Assembly: GCA_963701815.1 (NCBI GenBank)
Contig: CAVPBN010000050.1
Span: 186,001 to 250,000 of the forward strand
Direction: 5' to 3'
Origin: AP-15 sp963701815
GTDB taxonomy: Bacteria > Pseudomonadota > Alphaproteobacteria > ATCC43930 > CGMCC-115725
Length of the DNA: 64,000 nt
Below the pieces are notes generated by a model that saw only the letters and a program-made list of their open reading frames with translations, was not told the origin of the DNA and did not search any database. Every line of letters begins with the position of its first letter. Position 1 is the stretch's first letter. The translations under genes were made by a program, and so were the position numbers. This document shows positions 47,342 through 56,868 of this stretch, in pieces.

Positions 47342-48223
47342 ATGAAGATCGGTTTTATCGGGCTGGGGATCATGGGGCATCCGATGGCCCTCAACCTGAT
47401 CAAAGGTGGGCACCAACTCTTCGTCTACGGCAAACGCCGATTGCCGGAGGATGTCCGCACGGCGGGCGCCACCGTGTGCGACACGCTGTCGGCGATCGCC
47501 GGGCGCTCCGAGATCGTCATCGTCATGGTTCCCGACACGCCCGATGTGAAGAGCGTGCTGTTCGATCCCGATGGGGTCGCCGAGGGATTGTCGCCGGGCA
47601 AGATCATCGTCGACATGAGCTCGATCTCGCCGATCGAGACCAAGCTCTTTGCCGCCGAGATCAACCGGCGCGGCTGCGACTATCTCGACGCGCCGGTCTC
47701 CGGCGGCGAGGTCGGCGCCCGGGCGGCTTCGCTGACGATCATGGTCGGCGGCCCGGAAAGCGCCTTCGCCACGGTCAGGCCGATCTTCGAGCTGATGGGC
47801 AAGAACATCACGCTGGTCGGCGGCAATGGCGACGGGCAGACCACCAAGGTGGCGAACCAGATCATCGTCGCCTTGACGATCGAGGCGGTCGGCGAGGCGT
47901 TGCTTTTCGCGTCGCGCGCCGGCGCCGACCCGGCCAAGGTGCGGCAGGCGCTGATGGGCGGGTTCGCCTCGTCGCGCATCCTCGAGGTCCATGGCGAGCG
48001 GATGATCAAGCGCACCTTCGACCCCGGCTTCCGGATCGAGCTGCACCAAAAGGACCTGAACCTCGCCCTGCAGGGCGCCCGCGCGCTGAACCTGTCATTG
48101 CCCAACACCGCGACGGCCCAGGAACTGTTCAACGCCGCCGCGGCCCTCGGCGGCAAGGGGTGGGACCATTCGGGCCTCGTCCGCGTCCTCGAACATCTGG
48201 CCGGCCATCAGGTGGCGAAATAA
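47342..48223 (+). CDS. NAD(P)-dependent beta-hydroxyacid dehydrogenase (2-hydroxy-3-oxopropionate reductase-like)
   Basis: 293 residues. The N-terminal Rossmann motif is IGFIGLGIMGHPMALNLIKG. The substrate-binding signature is DAPVSGGEVGARAASLTIMV, and the catalytic Lys is in GQTTKVANQIIVALTIEAVG. The strict GFIGLGIMGHPMA form and LEVHGERMIKRTFDPGFRI are usual for tartronate semialdehyde reductases (GarR/GlxR) of the 3-hydroxyisobutyrate dehydrogenase family. A GGGAGGGG site precedes the ATG. No glyoxylate carboligase gene is nearby, so the substrate is provisional. Confidence 0.87.
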   Translation: MKIGFIGLGIMGHPMALNLIKGGHQLFVYGKRRLPEDVRTAGATVCDTLSAIAGRSEIVIVMVPDTPDVKSVLFDPDGVAEGLSPGKIIVDMSSISPIETKLFAAEINRRGCDYLDAPVSGGEVGARAASLTIMVGGPESAFATVRPIFELMGKNITLVGGNGDGQTTKVANQIIVALTIEAVGEALLFASRAGADPAKVRQALMGGFASSRILEVHGERMIKRTFDPGFRIELHQKDLNLALQGARALNLSLPNTATAQELFNAAAALGGKGWDHSGLVRVLEHLAGHQVAK

Positions 48224-48283
48224 ACGCAGGAAGCGGCTGCTGATGGCTGCTTGGACCTCGCATCGGCCGGTCCGCCGGGCCGT

Positions 48284-50020
48284 TCAGGCTTCGCTGCGGA
48301 TGCAGCGCACGACCTCCTCGATCGTGGTGTCGCCCTCCAGCACCGCGAGCAGGCCGCTGTCGAAGATCGGTCGCATGCCCTGTCCGACCGCGGACTGTTC
48401 GATCGAAGCATCGTCGGCGCCGTCGAAGATCAGGCGATCGATCGCCCGGTTCGGCACCAGCAACTCGGCGATCGCCCGGCGCCCGCGAAAGCCGGTGCCG
48501 CGGCATTCGGGGCAGCCGGTCGGGTGGTGCAATACGATCTCTCGCCCGGCTGCGAGGCGATCGAGTTCGAACCGCTCGATCAGCGGCGGCGAGGCGGGCT
48601 CCATTGTTTTGCATGACGGGCACAGTCGCCGGACCAGTCGCTGCGCCAGCACCGCCTTCAGCGTTGCGGTCATCAGATAATCTTCGAGCCCCATATCGCG
48701 CAGCCGCGTGATGGTCGCTGCGGCGGAATTCGTATGCACGGTCGACAGCACGAGATGCCCGGTCAATGCCGCCTGGACCGCAATCTGCACGGTTTCGAGG
48801 TCGCGAATCTCGCCGATCATGATCACGTCGGGATCCTGCCTCAGGATCGAGCGCAGCAGGCTGGCGAAATTGAGCCCGATCTGCGGTTTGACCTGGATCT
48901 GGCTGATCCCCGCGAGCTGGTATTCGATCGGGTCCTCGACGGTCACGACGTTGCGGGCCACCGTATTCAGCTTCAGAAGGCCGGTGTAGAGGGTCGTCGT
49001 CTTGCCGCTGCCGGTCGGCCCGGTGACCAGCACCATGCCGTTCGGCAGATCGAGCGCATGTTCGAGACCCTGCCGAATGTCCGGCGGCAACCCGAGCTTC
49101 TCGTAGTTGAACTCGACGGCGGTGCGGTCGAGCACCCGCAGCACGACCTTCTCGCCATAGAGCGCCGGGATCGTCGACACCCGGAAGTCGATCTCGTGCC
49201 CGCGCACGGTCAGCTTGATGCGCCCGTCCTGCGGCAGCCGGCGTTCGGCGATGTCGAGCCGCGCCATGATCTTGATCCGCGAGATGACGGCGGCCTGCAG
49301 CCGTGCCGGAGGCGGCTCGACTTCGTGCAGCACGCCGTCATACCGGTAGCGCACCCGCATCCGATCCGGGAACGGTTCGAGATGGACATCGGAGGCGTGG
49401 GTTTCGACCGCGCGGGCGATAAGCTGATTGACGAGCCGGATCACCGGCGCCTCGCTCGCCAGGTCCTTCAGCCGCTCGGCGTCCTCCTCGGCCGGCTCGG
49501 CGTCGGCAACCACCTCGTCCAAGCTCGGTTCGGCGTCGGCATTGCCCGGTTCGGAATAGAGCCGGTCGAAGGCGGCTTCGAGTTCGATCGGCACCGCGAC
49601 CGCCACGGCCACCGGTCGGCTCAAAGCCGCCGCTATCGCATTGCGCGTGAAAACATCGAGCGGGTCCGCCATTGCCAAGGTCGCGCGATCGTCGCCGGCG
49701 GCGATCGGCAGGGCGTGCGCCCGGCGCAGGAATTTTGCCTGCAGCCGGTCGACGAACAGCGCCCCGTCGGGATAGTCTGCCGCCGTGGCCAGCGGGGCGC
49801 CGAGCAACTGCGACCACGCTTCGGCCAGCCCGCGCTCGCTGACCAGGCCGAGCTGGGTCAGCACCCGATCGAGCCGGCCGCCGGTTTCGCCGGCGACGCG
49901 GCGCGCCCGGTCGAGCGTGCGCTGGTCGATGGCGCCCCCGTCGATCAGCGCCGGGCCGAGCCTGGCCAGCGCCTCGGCTGAGTCCTGGGCGGTCGGATAG
50001 GCGGCGGGCTCGAAGGTCAT
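48284..50020 (-). CDS. GspE/PilB-type secretion ATPase
   Basis: 578-residue cytoplasmic hexameric ATPase that drives type II secretion or type IV pilus assembly. The N-terminal domain (1-160) binds the inner-membrane platform. Asp box VRYRYDGVL, Walker A GPTGSGKT at 334-341, Walker B IMIGEIRD, and His box GHLVLSTVHTNSA follow. The zinc four-Cys domain is CPSCK...CPECRG. A divergent prepilin peptidase gene begins 85 nt away. No gspF, gspD or pseudopilin genes are in the window, so the rest of the machine lies elsewhere. Intact. Confidence 0.93.
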   Translation of the reverse strand: MTFEPAAYPTAQDSAEALARLGPALIDGGAIDQRTLDRARRVAGETGGRLDRVLTQLGLVSERGLAEAWSQLLGAPLATAADYPDGALFVDRLQAKFLRRAHALPIAAGDDRATLAMADPLDVFTRNAIAAALSRPVAVAVAVPIELEAAFDRLYSEPGNADAEPSLDEVVADAEPAEEDAERLKDLASEAPVIRLVNQLIARAVETHASDVHLEPFPDRMRVRYRYDGVLHEVEPPPARLQAAVISRIKIMARLDIAERRLPQDGRIKLTVRGHEIDFRVSTIPALYGEKVVLRVLDRTAVEFNYEKLGLPPDIRQGLEHALDLPNGMVLVTGPTGSGKTTTLYTGLLKLNTVARNVVTVEDPIEYQLAGISQIQVKPQIGLNFASLLRSILRQDPDVIMIGEIRDLETVQIAVQAALTGHLVLSTVHTNSAAATITRLRDMGLEDYLMTATLKAVLAQRLVRRLCPSCKTMEPASPPLIERFELDRLAAGREIVLHHPTGCPECRGTGFRGRRAIAELLVPNRAIDRLIFDGADDASIEQSAVGQGMRPIFDSGLLAVLEGDTTIEEVVRCIRSEA

Positions 50021-50105
50021 GACGGCGTTTGGTCCTCGCGGGCGCTGACAGCATAGCTGATGTCCGTACCTGAGAATAATCGATTAGCGGCGGGAGCGAG
50101 AGCCC

Positions 50106-50883
50106 ATGTTCGCGGCGGATTGGCCGGATCGGCTGTCGAACCTCTCGGATACCGGGTGGGACGCCGTGCTCGCCGCGCCGTTCGTGGGCAGTTTTCTCGG
50201 CGTGCTGGTCCGTCGCCTGTGCGACGGCCGGCCGATCGTCTGGACCCGGTCGCATTGCGAGCACTGCGGCGCGGTGCTGCGGCCTCGCGACCTGATCCCG
50301 CTGATCAGCTGGCTCATCGCCAGGGGCCGATGTCGTTTCTGCGGAAGTCGGCTGGGGCTGTTCTATCCCGGGATCGAGCTCGCCGCGCTCGCCGTGGCGC
50401 TGGTTGCGCTGTTCGCCGATCGCGGCCGGACCGTCTGGCTCGATTGCCTGCTCGGCTGGTGGCTGCTCGCGCTCGGCTGGATCGATCTGCGCTGCTGGCT
50501 GCTGCCCGATGTATTGACCCTGCCGTTGGTCCTAGCCGGGCTCGCGGCCGCGGCTTGGCTCGAGCCGGAAGCGTTGACCGGTTGCGCCGCCGGCGCCGCC
50601 CTCGGCTATCTTTTTCTGCGAGCGGTGGCCTGGTCGTATCGGCGGCTGCGCGGCCGCGACGGGCTGGGGCAGGGCGACGCTAAACTGCTGGCCGCGGCAG
50701 GTGCTTGGCTCGGCGCGGCGGCGTTGCCCGAGGTGATCCTGATCGCCGCGCTCGCCGCCCTTGCGCGCCGCGCTGTGCCTTCGGCTCGCCGGCGTTCGCC
50801 TCGATGCCCGTTCGGCATTGCCGTTCGGTCCGTTTTTGGCGATTGCTCTATGGCTTCTGTGGCTCTACGGCCCGCCGGGCTAA
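50106..50883 (+). CDS. Prepilin peptidase (A24 family; one frameshift)
   Basis: About 258 residues if repaired. The N-terminal AAPFVGSFLGVLVRRL is followed by the cytoplasmic CEHC...CRFC zinc pairs (about residues 57-79). Catalytic Asps are in LGWIDLRCWLLPDVLTLPL and the GxGD-type LGQGDAKLLAAAGAWLG, all between hydrophobic helices. Frame moves by +1 near 50763-50768; the last helix then reads LPFGPFLAIALWLLWLYGPP with TAA at 50883. It cleaves and N-methylates type IV pilins and pseudopilins, a natural partner for the divergent GspE. The 3' end overlaps the convergent GST gene by 4 nt. Confidence 0.88.
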
Positions 50884-51503
50884 ACCTGCGGCACCTGCAT
50901 TCCTCGCTGCACCGCGGGTCGCCGGCCGATCGCCTCGATCCAGCGGCGGACATTCGGGAAGTCGTCGATCGTCACCCCCTGCCAACGATGGCGCGCGACC
51001 CACGGATAGGCCGCGATGTCGGCGATCGAGTAGCCGCTGTCGACGAGGAACTCGCGATCGCCGAGCCGGCGGTCGAGCACGCCGTAAAGGCGCGCCGCCT
51101 CTCGGGTGTAGCGGTCGATGGCATAGGGCACAGGCTGAGGCGCAAACCGTCGAAAATGCTGTACTTGACCCAACATCGGGCCGAGCCCGCCGACCTGGAA
51201 CATCAGCCACTCCATCGCCTGCGTGCGGCTGCGCGTATCGGCGGGGAGAAACGATCCGGTCTTCTTTGCCAGATAGATCAAAATCGCGCCGGATTCGAAG
51301 ACGGTCAGCGGCGCGCCGTCCGGCCCTTCCTCGTCGATGATCGCCGGGATCTTGCCGTTCGGGTTGATCGCGACATATTCGGGCGCGAATTGTTCGCCAT
51401 TGCCGATATCGATCGGGTGAACTCGATACTCGCAACCGAGCTCTTCGAGCATGATCGAGATCTTGTGTCCGTTCGGCGTCGGCCAAGTATAGAGATCGAT
51501 CAT
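50880..51503 (-). CDS. Glutathione S-transferase family protein
   Basis: 207 residues. The N-terminal thioredoxin-like domain starts IDLYTWPTPNGHKISIMLEE, has the cis-Pro in GKIPAIIDEEG, and the ESGAILIYLAKKTG glutathione-binding segment. The C-terminal helical domain includes LMFQVGGLGPMLGQVQHF and SIADIAAYPWVARH. This pattern matches YfcG/YghU-like (Nu-class) GSTs, which act as disulfide-bond reductases. Convergent with the prepilin peptidase. Confidence 0.9.
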   Translation of the reverse strand: MIDLYTWPTPNGHKISIMLEELGCEYRVHPIDIGNGEQFAPEYVAINPNGKIPAIIDEEGPDGAPLTVFESGAILIYLAKKTGSFLPADTRSRTQAMEWLMFQVGGLGPMLGQVQHFRRFAPQPVPYAIDRYTREAARLYGVLDRRLGDREFLVDSGYSIADIAAYPWVARHRWQGVTIDDFPNVRRWIEAIGRRPAVQRGMQVPQV

Positions 51504-52075
51504 CGCCGGCCCCGGTTCCGCCGCCCGCCTCGGACAATGTCTAGCGCCGTCCGCCGCCGGACGAAAGGGGCTGGTGCGCGTTCCGGCGCCGGCACATGCG
51601 GGCCTCCGCCGCGCCGCGGGGCGCCGATCGCGAACTCCGACACGGCTCGTGCCTGTTTAAACTTGACGGCGACGATATTCGGGGAAAGACCACTGCTGTC
51701 CGGTTCAGCTTCGTCGAGTGGGAATACGATAAGCGCATATCGCCGGTACAACCAAAGATCGTCATGGCCGGACTGTGTTCCGGCCATCCACGGCCCCAGC
51801 TGCGGCGGCGGAAGACGTGGATACCCGTGATAAGCACGGGCATGACGAGCGGGGGTTGAGGTCCGGCCGCAACTCCGCAACCGCGTTTCGTGAACCGGAC
51901 AGCCGTGGGGAAAGACCGGGCAAGAGAAATTTGCACCGATCGCCGATTTGTTACCGCCGCTCGACCGCGGCGCATAGGCGCCGGCGGCACACGACATTTG
52001 CCGCGGAGCAAATTCCGCTGTATCCACCGATTATCGGCGCGGCATCGCGCCGCGTACGCTTCAGAGGACGTCCTA
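51504..52075. other. Intergenic region with a palindromic repeat
   Basis: About 570 nt with no gene that I can support. Short frames here translate to strings typical of dispersed palindromic repeats rather than proteins. The region contains the repeat at 51761-51846 and, at its end, the AGAGGA ribosome-binding site of the next gene. Confidence 0.55.
51761..51846. repeat. Alphaproteobacterial palindromic repeat element (REP-like)
   Basis: Nested symmetry: outer GTCATG/CATGAC, inner ATCCACG/CGTGGAT, and two local hairpins (GGCCGGA/TCCGGCC and CCCGTG/CACGGG). The element would fold as a three-way structure. Similar GTCATGGCCGG...CATGAC elements are dispersed in many alphaproteobacterial genomes. 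Confidence 0.7.
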
Positions 52076-53491
52076 ATGATTCACCCGGTCATTCTGTCCG
52101 GAGGTTCAGGCACTCGGTTATGGCCGATGTCGCGCACGCTCTATCCGAAGCAACTGCTGACATTGCTTGGCGGCAACAGCCTGCTCCAACAGACGGTTCA
52201 ACGGGTTTCGGACCCGACGCGCTTCGCGGCGCCGATGATTATCGCCAACGAAGAGCATCGCTTCATCATTGCCGAGCAGCTGCGCGAGATCGCGTCGGCG
52301 CCGCACAGCCTGTTGCTGGAGCCGGTCGGCCGCAACACCGCGCCCGCCGCATGCGCCGCCGCGCTTGCGCTGATCGAGACCGATCGCGACGCCCTGATGC
52401 TGGTCATGCCGTCGGACCACGCGATCGGCGATGCCGAGGGTTTTCTCGCCGCGGTCGACCGCGCGGCCGGCGCGGCCCGCGACGGCGCGCTCGTCACCTT
52501 CGGCATCGCCCCCGAGCGCCCGGAGACCGGATACGGCTATATCCGACGAGGTGCCCGATACGACGGCGCCGACGGTGTCTTCAAGGTCGCTGAGTTCGTC
52601 GAGAAACCCGGGCAGGAGCAGGCGCAGCATTACCTCGCATCGGGCGAGCATTTCTGGAACAGCGGAATCTTTCTGTTTCCCGCCGGGCTCTATCTCGAAG
52701 AACTCGAGCGATTGCGGCCCGACATGGTGGCTGCGTGCCGCCGGGCATTCACCGAAATGGTCCGAGAAGCCGATTTCATCCGCCTCGGCAAGCAGGCATT
52801 TGCCGCCTGCCCGGCCAACTCGATCGATTTCGCGGTGATGGAGCACACCGACCGTGCCGCCGTCGTCCCGGTCGCCATCGGATGGAGCGATGTCGGCTCC
52901 TGGGATGCGTTATGGGAAATGAGCGCGAAGGATGCCGGCGGCAACTCGCTTCAGGGGAATGTCGTCGCCGAGGCGACCCGCAACTGTTATCTGCGCTCCG
53001 AATCCGGGCTCGTCGCTGCCGTCGGCATCGAGGATTTGGTTGTCGTCGCCACCGACGACGCTGTCATGGTGGCGCCGCGCAACCGTTCGCAGGAGGTCAA
53101 AGGGCTGGTCGCGCGGCTTGCGCGGGAGGGCCGCGGCGAAGCCGACGCGCTGTCGACCGTGCATCGCCCATGGGGCAGCTTCACCGCGCTGCACAACGGC
53201 CACCGCGTCCAGGTCAAGCACATCGTCGTCAAACCGGGCGGCAAGCTCTCCTTGCAGCTGCACCACCATCGTGCCGAGCATTGGATAATCGTCCAGGGCA
53301 CCGGCATCGTCCGCCGCGGCGACGAGGAAATCATGCTGACCGAAAACCAGTCCACCTACATCCCGCTCGGCACCGCCCACCGGTTGGAGAACCCCGGCAA
53401 GATCCCTTTGCATCTGATCGAGGTCCAGTCGGGCAGTTATCTCGGCGAGGACGACATCATCCGCCTCGACGACAGCTACGGCAGAAGCTAG
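52076..53491 (+). CDS. Mannose-1-phosphate guanylyltransferase / mannose-6-phosphate isomerase
   Basis: A 471-residue bifunctional enzyme of the type II PMI-GMP class (ManC/CpsB/AlgA), making GDP-mannose for exopolysaccharide or LPS. The nucleotidyltransferase domain starts ILSGGSGTRLWPMSRTLYPK and has FVEKPGQEQAQHYL. The C-terminal cupin isomerase domain starts at RPWGSFTALHNGHRVQVKHI, with metal ligands in KLSLQLHHHRAEHWIIVQG. The ATG at 52076 follows AGAGGA. It is not in a visible polysaccharide cluster, though a GT4 glycosyltransferase lies 9 kb away. Intact. Confidence 0.94.
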   Translation: MIHPVILSGGSGTRLWPMSRTLYPKQLLTLLGGNSLLQQTVQRVSDPTRFAAPMIIANEEHRFIIAEQLREIASAPHSLLLEPVGRNTAPAACAAALALIETDRDALMLVMPSDHAIGDAEGFLAAVDRAAGAARDGALVTFGIAPERPETGYGYIRRGARYDGADGVFKVAEFVEKPGQEQAQHYLASGEHFWNSGIFLFPAGLYLEELERLRPDMVAACRRAFTEMVREADFIRLGKQAFAACPANSIDFAVMEHTDRAAVVPVAIGWSDVGSWDALWEMSAKDAGGNSLQGNVVAEATRNCYLRSESGLVAAVGIEDLVVVATDDAVMVAPRNRSQEVKGLVARLAREGRGEADALSTVHRPWGSFTALHNGHRVQVKHIVVKPGGKLSLQLHHHRAEHWIIVQGTGIVRRGDEEIMLTENQSTYIPLGTAHRLENPGKIPLHLIEVQSGSYLGEDDIIRLDDSYGRS

Positions 53492-53620
53492 TGGGATGCG
53501 GTGCTCAACCCGCCTCGCCCCGGCCGATTGCCCACTCCTCCGATTTTTTGACCCTGCCGGCTTGTAAAAATCGACTTTTTGAATATCGCGCCATAGAATC
53601 TCTGCCACTATCCATCGGAT

Positions 53621-55637
53621 GTGGCGGGCAAAATTGGTGCCTTGCCGTTCACGACCGATGATGTTGGCGTGCCCGGGGTAAACATGTTGGTCTTTACGCA
53701 TATCCTTGCGGCCGCAACATGCAGGCAACGCAAGCCAAAGCCCGATCTCTCTCAGCTCACCGGACATTACAGGTCCGCTTCAGGCGACGACGCCAAGACG
53801 GAACACAGTGTCCACTTCGCCGGCGGCAAAATAAACGTAGACGGCTTGGCCATTGCCCGACCTCGGTTCCGGTCGGGCGTGGTGAGTTGGAGTGAAAAGA
53901 CATCCGCGTATGCCGCATCGGGCTGTCTGCATGTGATGGCCGGCGGGACCATGCTTTCGGGCGTGATCGCACATGGCCACGACGAAACGAGTGCGCGCGC
54001 CGAATTCGTGCAACTCGGGCTGGCCGATCTTACGTTCACGACAGAGGTGATGCGAACGGATCGGCCCGCGCAAGTTCACGCCTGGGAAGCGGGACCTCCT
54101 CTTGTCGTCGGGATCAGATTCGAGGATGGCGTGCCCACGGTGATCGCCCAGATCGACGGGGTCGACGTCCAGATCGCGCCGTTGCCGCCACCCGATGGCT
54201 CTAACTATGCCCGCCTGGATGTTGCGATCGTAACGGGTCAGGACTGGCCGACCGGCCCGCTCTCCGGAAAGCCGTACGCGCTCCCCTTAAAGTCGGACGT
54301 ACTGATTGCGACCGACGGCTCCAGCTTCGCGGGCGCAATGACGACGACAACGGAGACGCCGCCATTTCCGTGGCGCGGTGTAGCCGCCAGGATACCGCAC
54401 ATCATGGAGGCACAATCGCCGCAGGGGGTCGCACCGCTGGATCTCAGTCTTGTCGATCTGATGTCGCTGACGACTGCGGGCGCGAGCGACATCGCCAGAG
54501 CCTATTTCAACAATTTCACTGTGTTGGGCATGCAGAGCGCATGGCGCGACGGTCTCTTCGGCTTGACGCCGCCAGCCGTCCCCGCCGATGTCCGCGCAGT
54601 CTACGATGCCCATTCGACACTGTTCACCGAACATGCGTCGGATGCGATTATCTTGCATCAACTCGCTTCCCTGCCCAGCGACAGGGTGGGCCATCCAATC
54701 CCATCTCCGATCCCGACAAGCTGAAGATCGACTATTTTTTCACCCGAGGCATCATGGGGGTCGACGGGTACACGGAGCTAAGCGCGCATCTGACGCAGAT
54801 CGGATGGGAGCAGAGAAATCCGCGCATCCGCGACTATGCGAACGACACTTCTCAATGTTGGGCGAAGGCGCTCTACGATTTTCTGACCTCTCCAGCAGCG
54901 CTGTCGACAGCGGTCATGGCCTATCTCGGCGCCGGCGGCGACCTGACCCAGATCAACCGTCACGCCGACATGCTGCTGGCGCTTTCGCCCGATGCAAATC
55001 AGAACTTTCCACTCCAGGATGGCCAAACCACGCCAACGCCCGCGACCTATGCCAGTCTCTATCACTCGAGAGTTCTCGCAACGCTCGGCGTGACCGCCAA
55101 CCAGCAGGTGAATTTCCCGTCCTCGGCAGAAGGCAAGCAGCAACTGGCGGATTACATCGCTCAGTGGTTCACGACGCTGATGACCAACCTGGCAACTTCG
55201 CTGGAGAGTGATTTGGGCCTGCCGGCAGCGACAAGGGCAATGTACTATGAGATCGAGATTGAGCTGACGTCGATAAACGAGGTGGAGGGCGGGTTCGGCA
55301 ATCTCGCCAACGAACTCGTCACCGCGGTCGCGGCGCAGCCCGGAGCGCCCAGCAGCCCGAACAACTTGCTGGCCAAGGTACAGTCCTGGGCAGCCAACAG
55401 CAGGCTTGCGAAAGGCGTTGTCAAGGTCGTTCAAACCGCCGCGATCGGCTACTCGCTTTATACGGTCATTGGCGCGTTCAGCAACTGGAGCAGATCCTGT
55501 TCGCTTGTGAAATAGTCAACGCGGCCGGCGGCGCTTACAAAAACGCCATCAACGCGGAAGCACTCGACGAACAGCTGAGGGAGACGACCCAGAGCCAGGC
55601 GGCCATAAACGAGTCAACGGCGTTTACGATGCTCTGA
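53621..55637 (+). CDS. Large protein of unknown function (at least two frameshifts)
   Basis: I do not recognise this gene. From a GTG at 53621 (or ATG at 53684) one frame runs to 54722. A -1-type change near 54685-54692 continues it as NPISDPDKLKIDYFFTRGIM to about 55490, and another -1-type change continues it as LEQILFACEIVNAAGGAYKN to TGA 55635-55637. Repaired, it is about 670 residues. The first 220 residues are beta-rich with paired segments (AEFVQLGLADLTFTTEV; VDVQIAPLPPPDG). The rest is helical and polar, with GYSLYTVIGAF as the only hydrophobic stretch. No enzyme motif is seen. Its codon use is less GC-biased than the neighbours, suggesting transfer. Confidence 0.5.
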
Positions 55638-56155
55638 TGATGGCCACAAGGTCGCAATCGCTGGCCGGTTCCGTTGCATTCCATCAATACGCCAACAATC
55701 CTGGAGTGTGGGGTCCCGAACTGGCGGAGTTGATGGTAAGCGACGGCTTCATCATCACCGTTTTGGCTCGCCCGCTGGAGGCCGCGCGCCACGAGCTCTT
55801 GGTAATGCGCTATAAGCTGCAACGGCTTTCGCCTGATGCTTTACCCCGTGTACTTGCTCGGTGGCGGGCGCCCGAACTCGGCAAGACTGTTTTTCCGCTC
55901 GCCACCAGAGATCCATGGCCGCCGAACTATTTATACGAGCTATATAAAGAAAAGAAGCGACCGATGCAGAGTTTGATCCAAAGAGCAATGAACGTTGCTA
56001 CAACTGTGAAAGTGGGCAAGCATTGCCGCGTTCTACGTCGCAAATGTGACCCTGTTTACGGGGAATTGCACGGTGAAGCGGTCTGGGACATGCTCATCGA
56101 TAAAGCAGGCCCGCTCGGATTGCTCGCAAATCCGCAATATCCGCCGGGTCTGTAA
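55637..56155 (+). CDS. Unknown protein, coupled to or continuing the preceding one
   Basis: 172 residues from an ATG at 55637 that overlaps the preceding TGA by one base (TGATG). It begins MMATRSQSLAGSVAFHQYAN and ends in NPQYPPGL. There is no ribosome-binding site of its own. The sequence flows naturally from the upstream TQSQAAINESTAFTML, so this may be the C-terminal part of one protein of about 840 residues rather than a separate gene. No motif recognised. Confidence 0.5.
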   Translation: MMATRSQSLAGSVAFHQYANNPGVWGPELAELMVSDGFIITVLARPLEAARHELLVMRYKLQRLSPDALPRVLARWRAPELGKTVFPLATRDPWPPNYLYELYKEKKRPMQSLIQRAMNVATTVKVGKHCRVLRRKCDPVYGELHGEAVWDMLIDKAGPLGLLANPQYPPGL

Positions 56156-56200
56156 TACAAACGGCGCCGCCGCTGCTGTCGGCTCGATTGGCGCTGCGCC

Positions 56201-56228
56201 CCGGGACGCTCCCCTGGGAGCGTCCCGG
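56201..56228 (-). terminator. Strong hairpin after coq9, probable terminator
   Basis: A perfect 13-bp stem, CCGGGACGCTCCC and its complement, with a 2-nt loop. It starts two bases past the coq9 stop. No long T run follows, so it may act as an mRNA end-stabiliser as well as a terminator; it could also serve the convergent unknown gene. Confidence 0.6.
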
Positions 56229-56229
56229 T

Positions 56230-56868
56230 TCAGCGCAACGGACGCAGCAGGCGGAACGGGTTGGGCAGATGATCGGCGGCTGCCGCGATGCTGCGGCGGG
56301 TGCGGCCGAGCCGGGCCGCGCCCTCAAGTCGGCGTTCGACGAAGGCGCGCGTGTCGGCATGGCCTTCGGATCGGTCTTCGAGCCAATAGAGCATCGTCGC
56401 GGCCCAGATCGCCGCCAGACTCATGCGCTTGGTATAAAAGCTGAAATCGGTGGATCCGTCGCCAGCGGCGTACCAGATGCCGTCGACGGTGTCGTAGAGC
56501 AGCCGCAGCGCCAGCGGCAAATTCTGCGGCAGCGCCAGCACGGTAAGAGCGCGTCGCGTCGCCTCGCGCCACGGCGCCACGATGTCGAGCCGGGTCCCGA
56601 TCGCCAACGCGATGCGCTCGGCGACGCGCAGCGGTTCGAGGGGGGCGGCTTCGAGCTGGTCCAGCATGCGCCGATCGGCCCAGCGGCTGAATTCGGCAAC
56701 GAAATCGGCTGTCCCGCCCGGAAAGAGCGCCGCAGCTTCGGCAGCCGGCACGCCGATCCGCCGCGCCGCAGCGCGCAATGTCGCCCGCGACCAGCCGTCA
56801 AAGGCGACATCGGGGAGCATCGCCTCGATCAGCGCCGTGCGCTGGCTCTCGGCGAGCGGACTTCTCAT
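56230..56868 (-). CDS. COQ9 family protein
   Basis: 212 residues. The TetR-like helical N-terminus is followed by the COQ9 core: APWREATRRALTVLALPQNL, LLYDTVDGIWYAAGDGSTDF, and SFYTKRMSLAAIWAATMLYW. COQ9 binds lipids and supports the hydroxylation steps of ubiquinone synthesis; it is characteristic of alphaproteobacteria and mitochondria. Its ATG overlaps the deformylase stop by 4 nt. Confidence 0.93.
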   Translation of the reverse strand: MRSPLAESQRTALIEAMLPDVAFDGWSRATLRAAARRIGVPAAEAAALFPGGTADFVAEFSRWADRRMLDQLEAAPLEPLRVAERIALAIGTRLDIVAPWREATRRALTVLALPQNLPLALRLLYDTVDGIWYAAGDGSTDFSFYTKRMSLAAIWAATMLYWLEDRSEGHADTRAFVERRLEGAARLGRTRRSIAAAADHLPNPFRLLRPLR

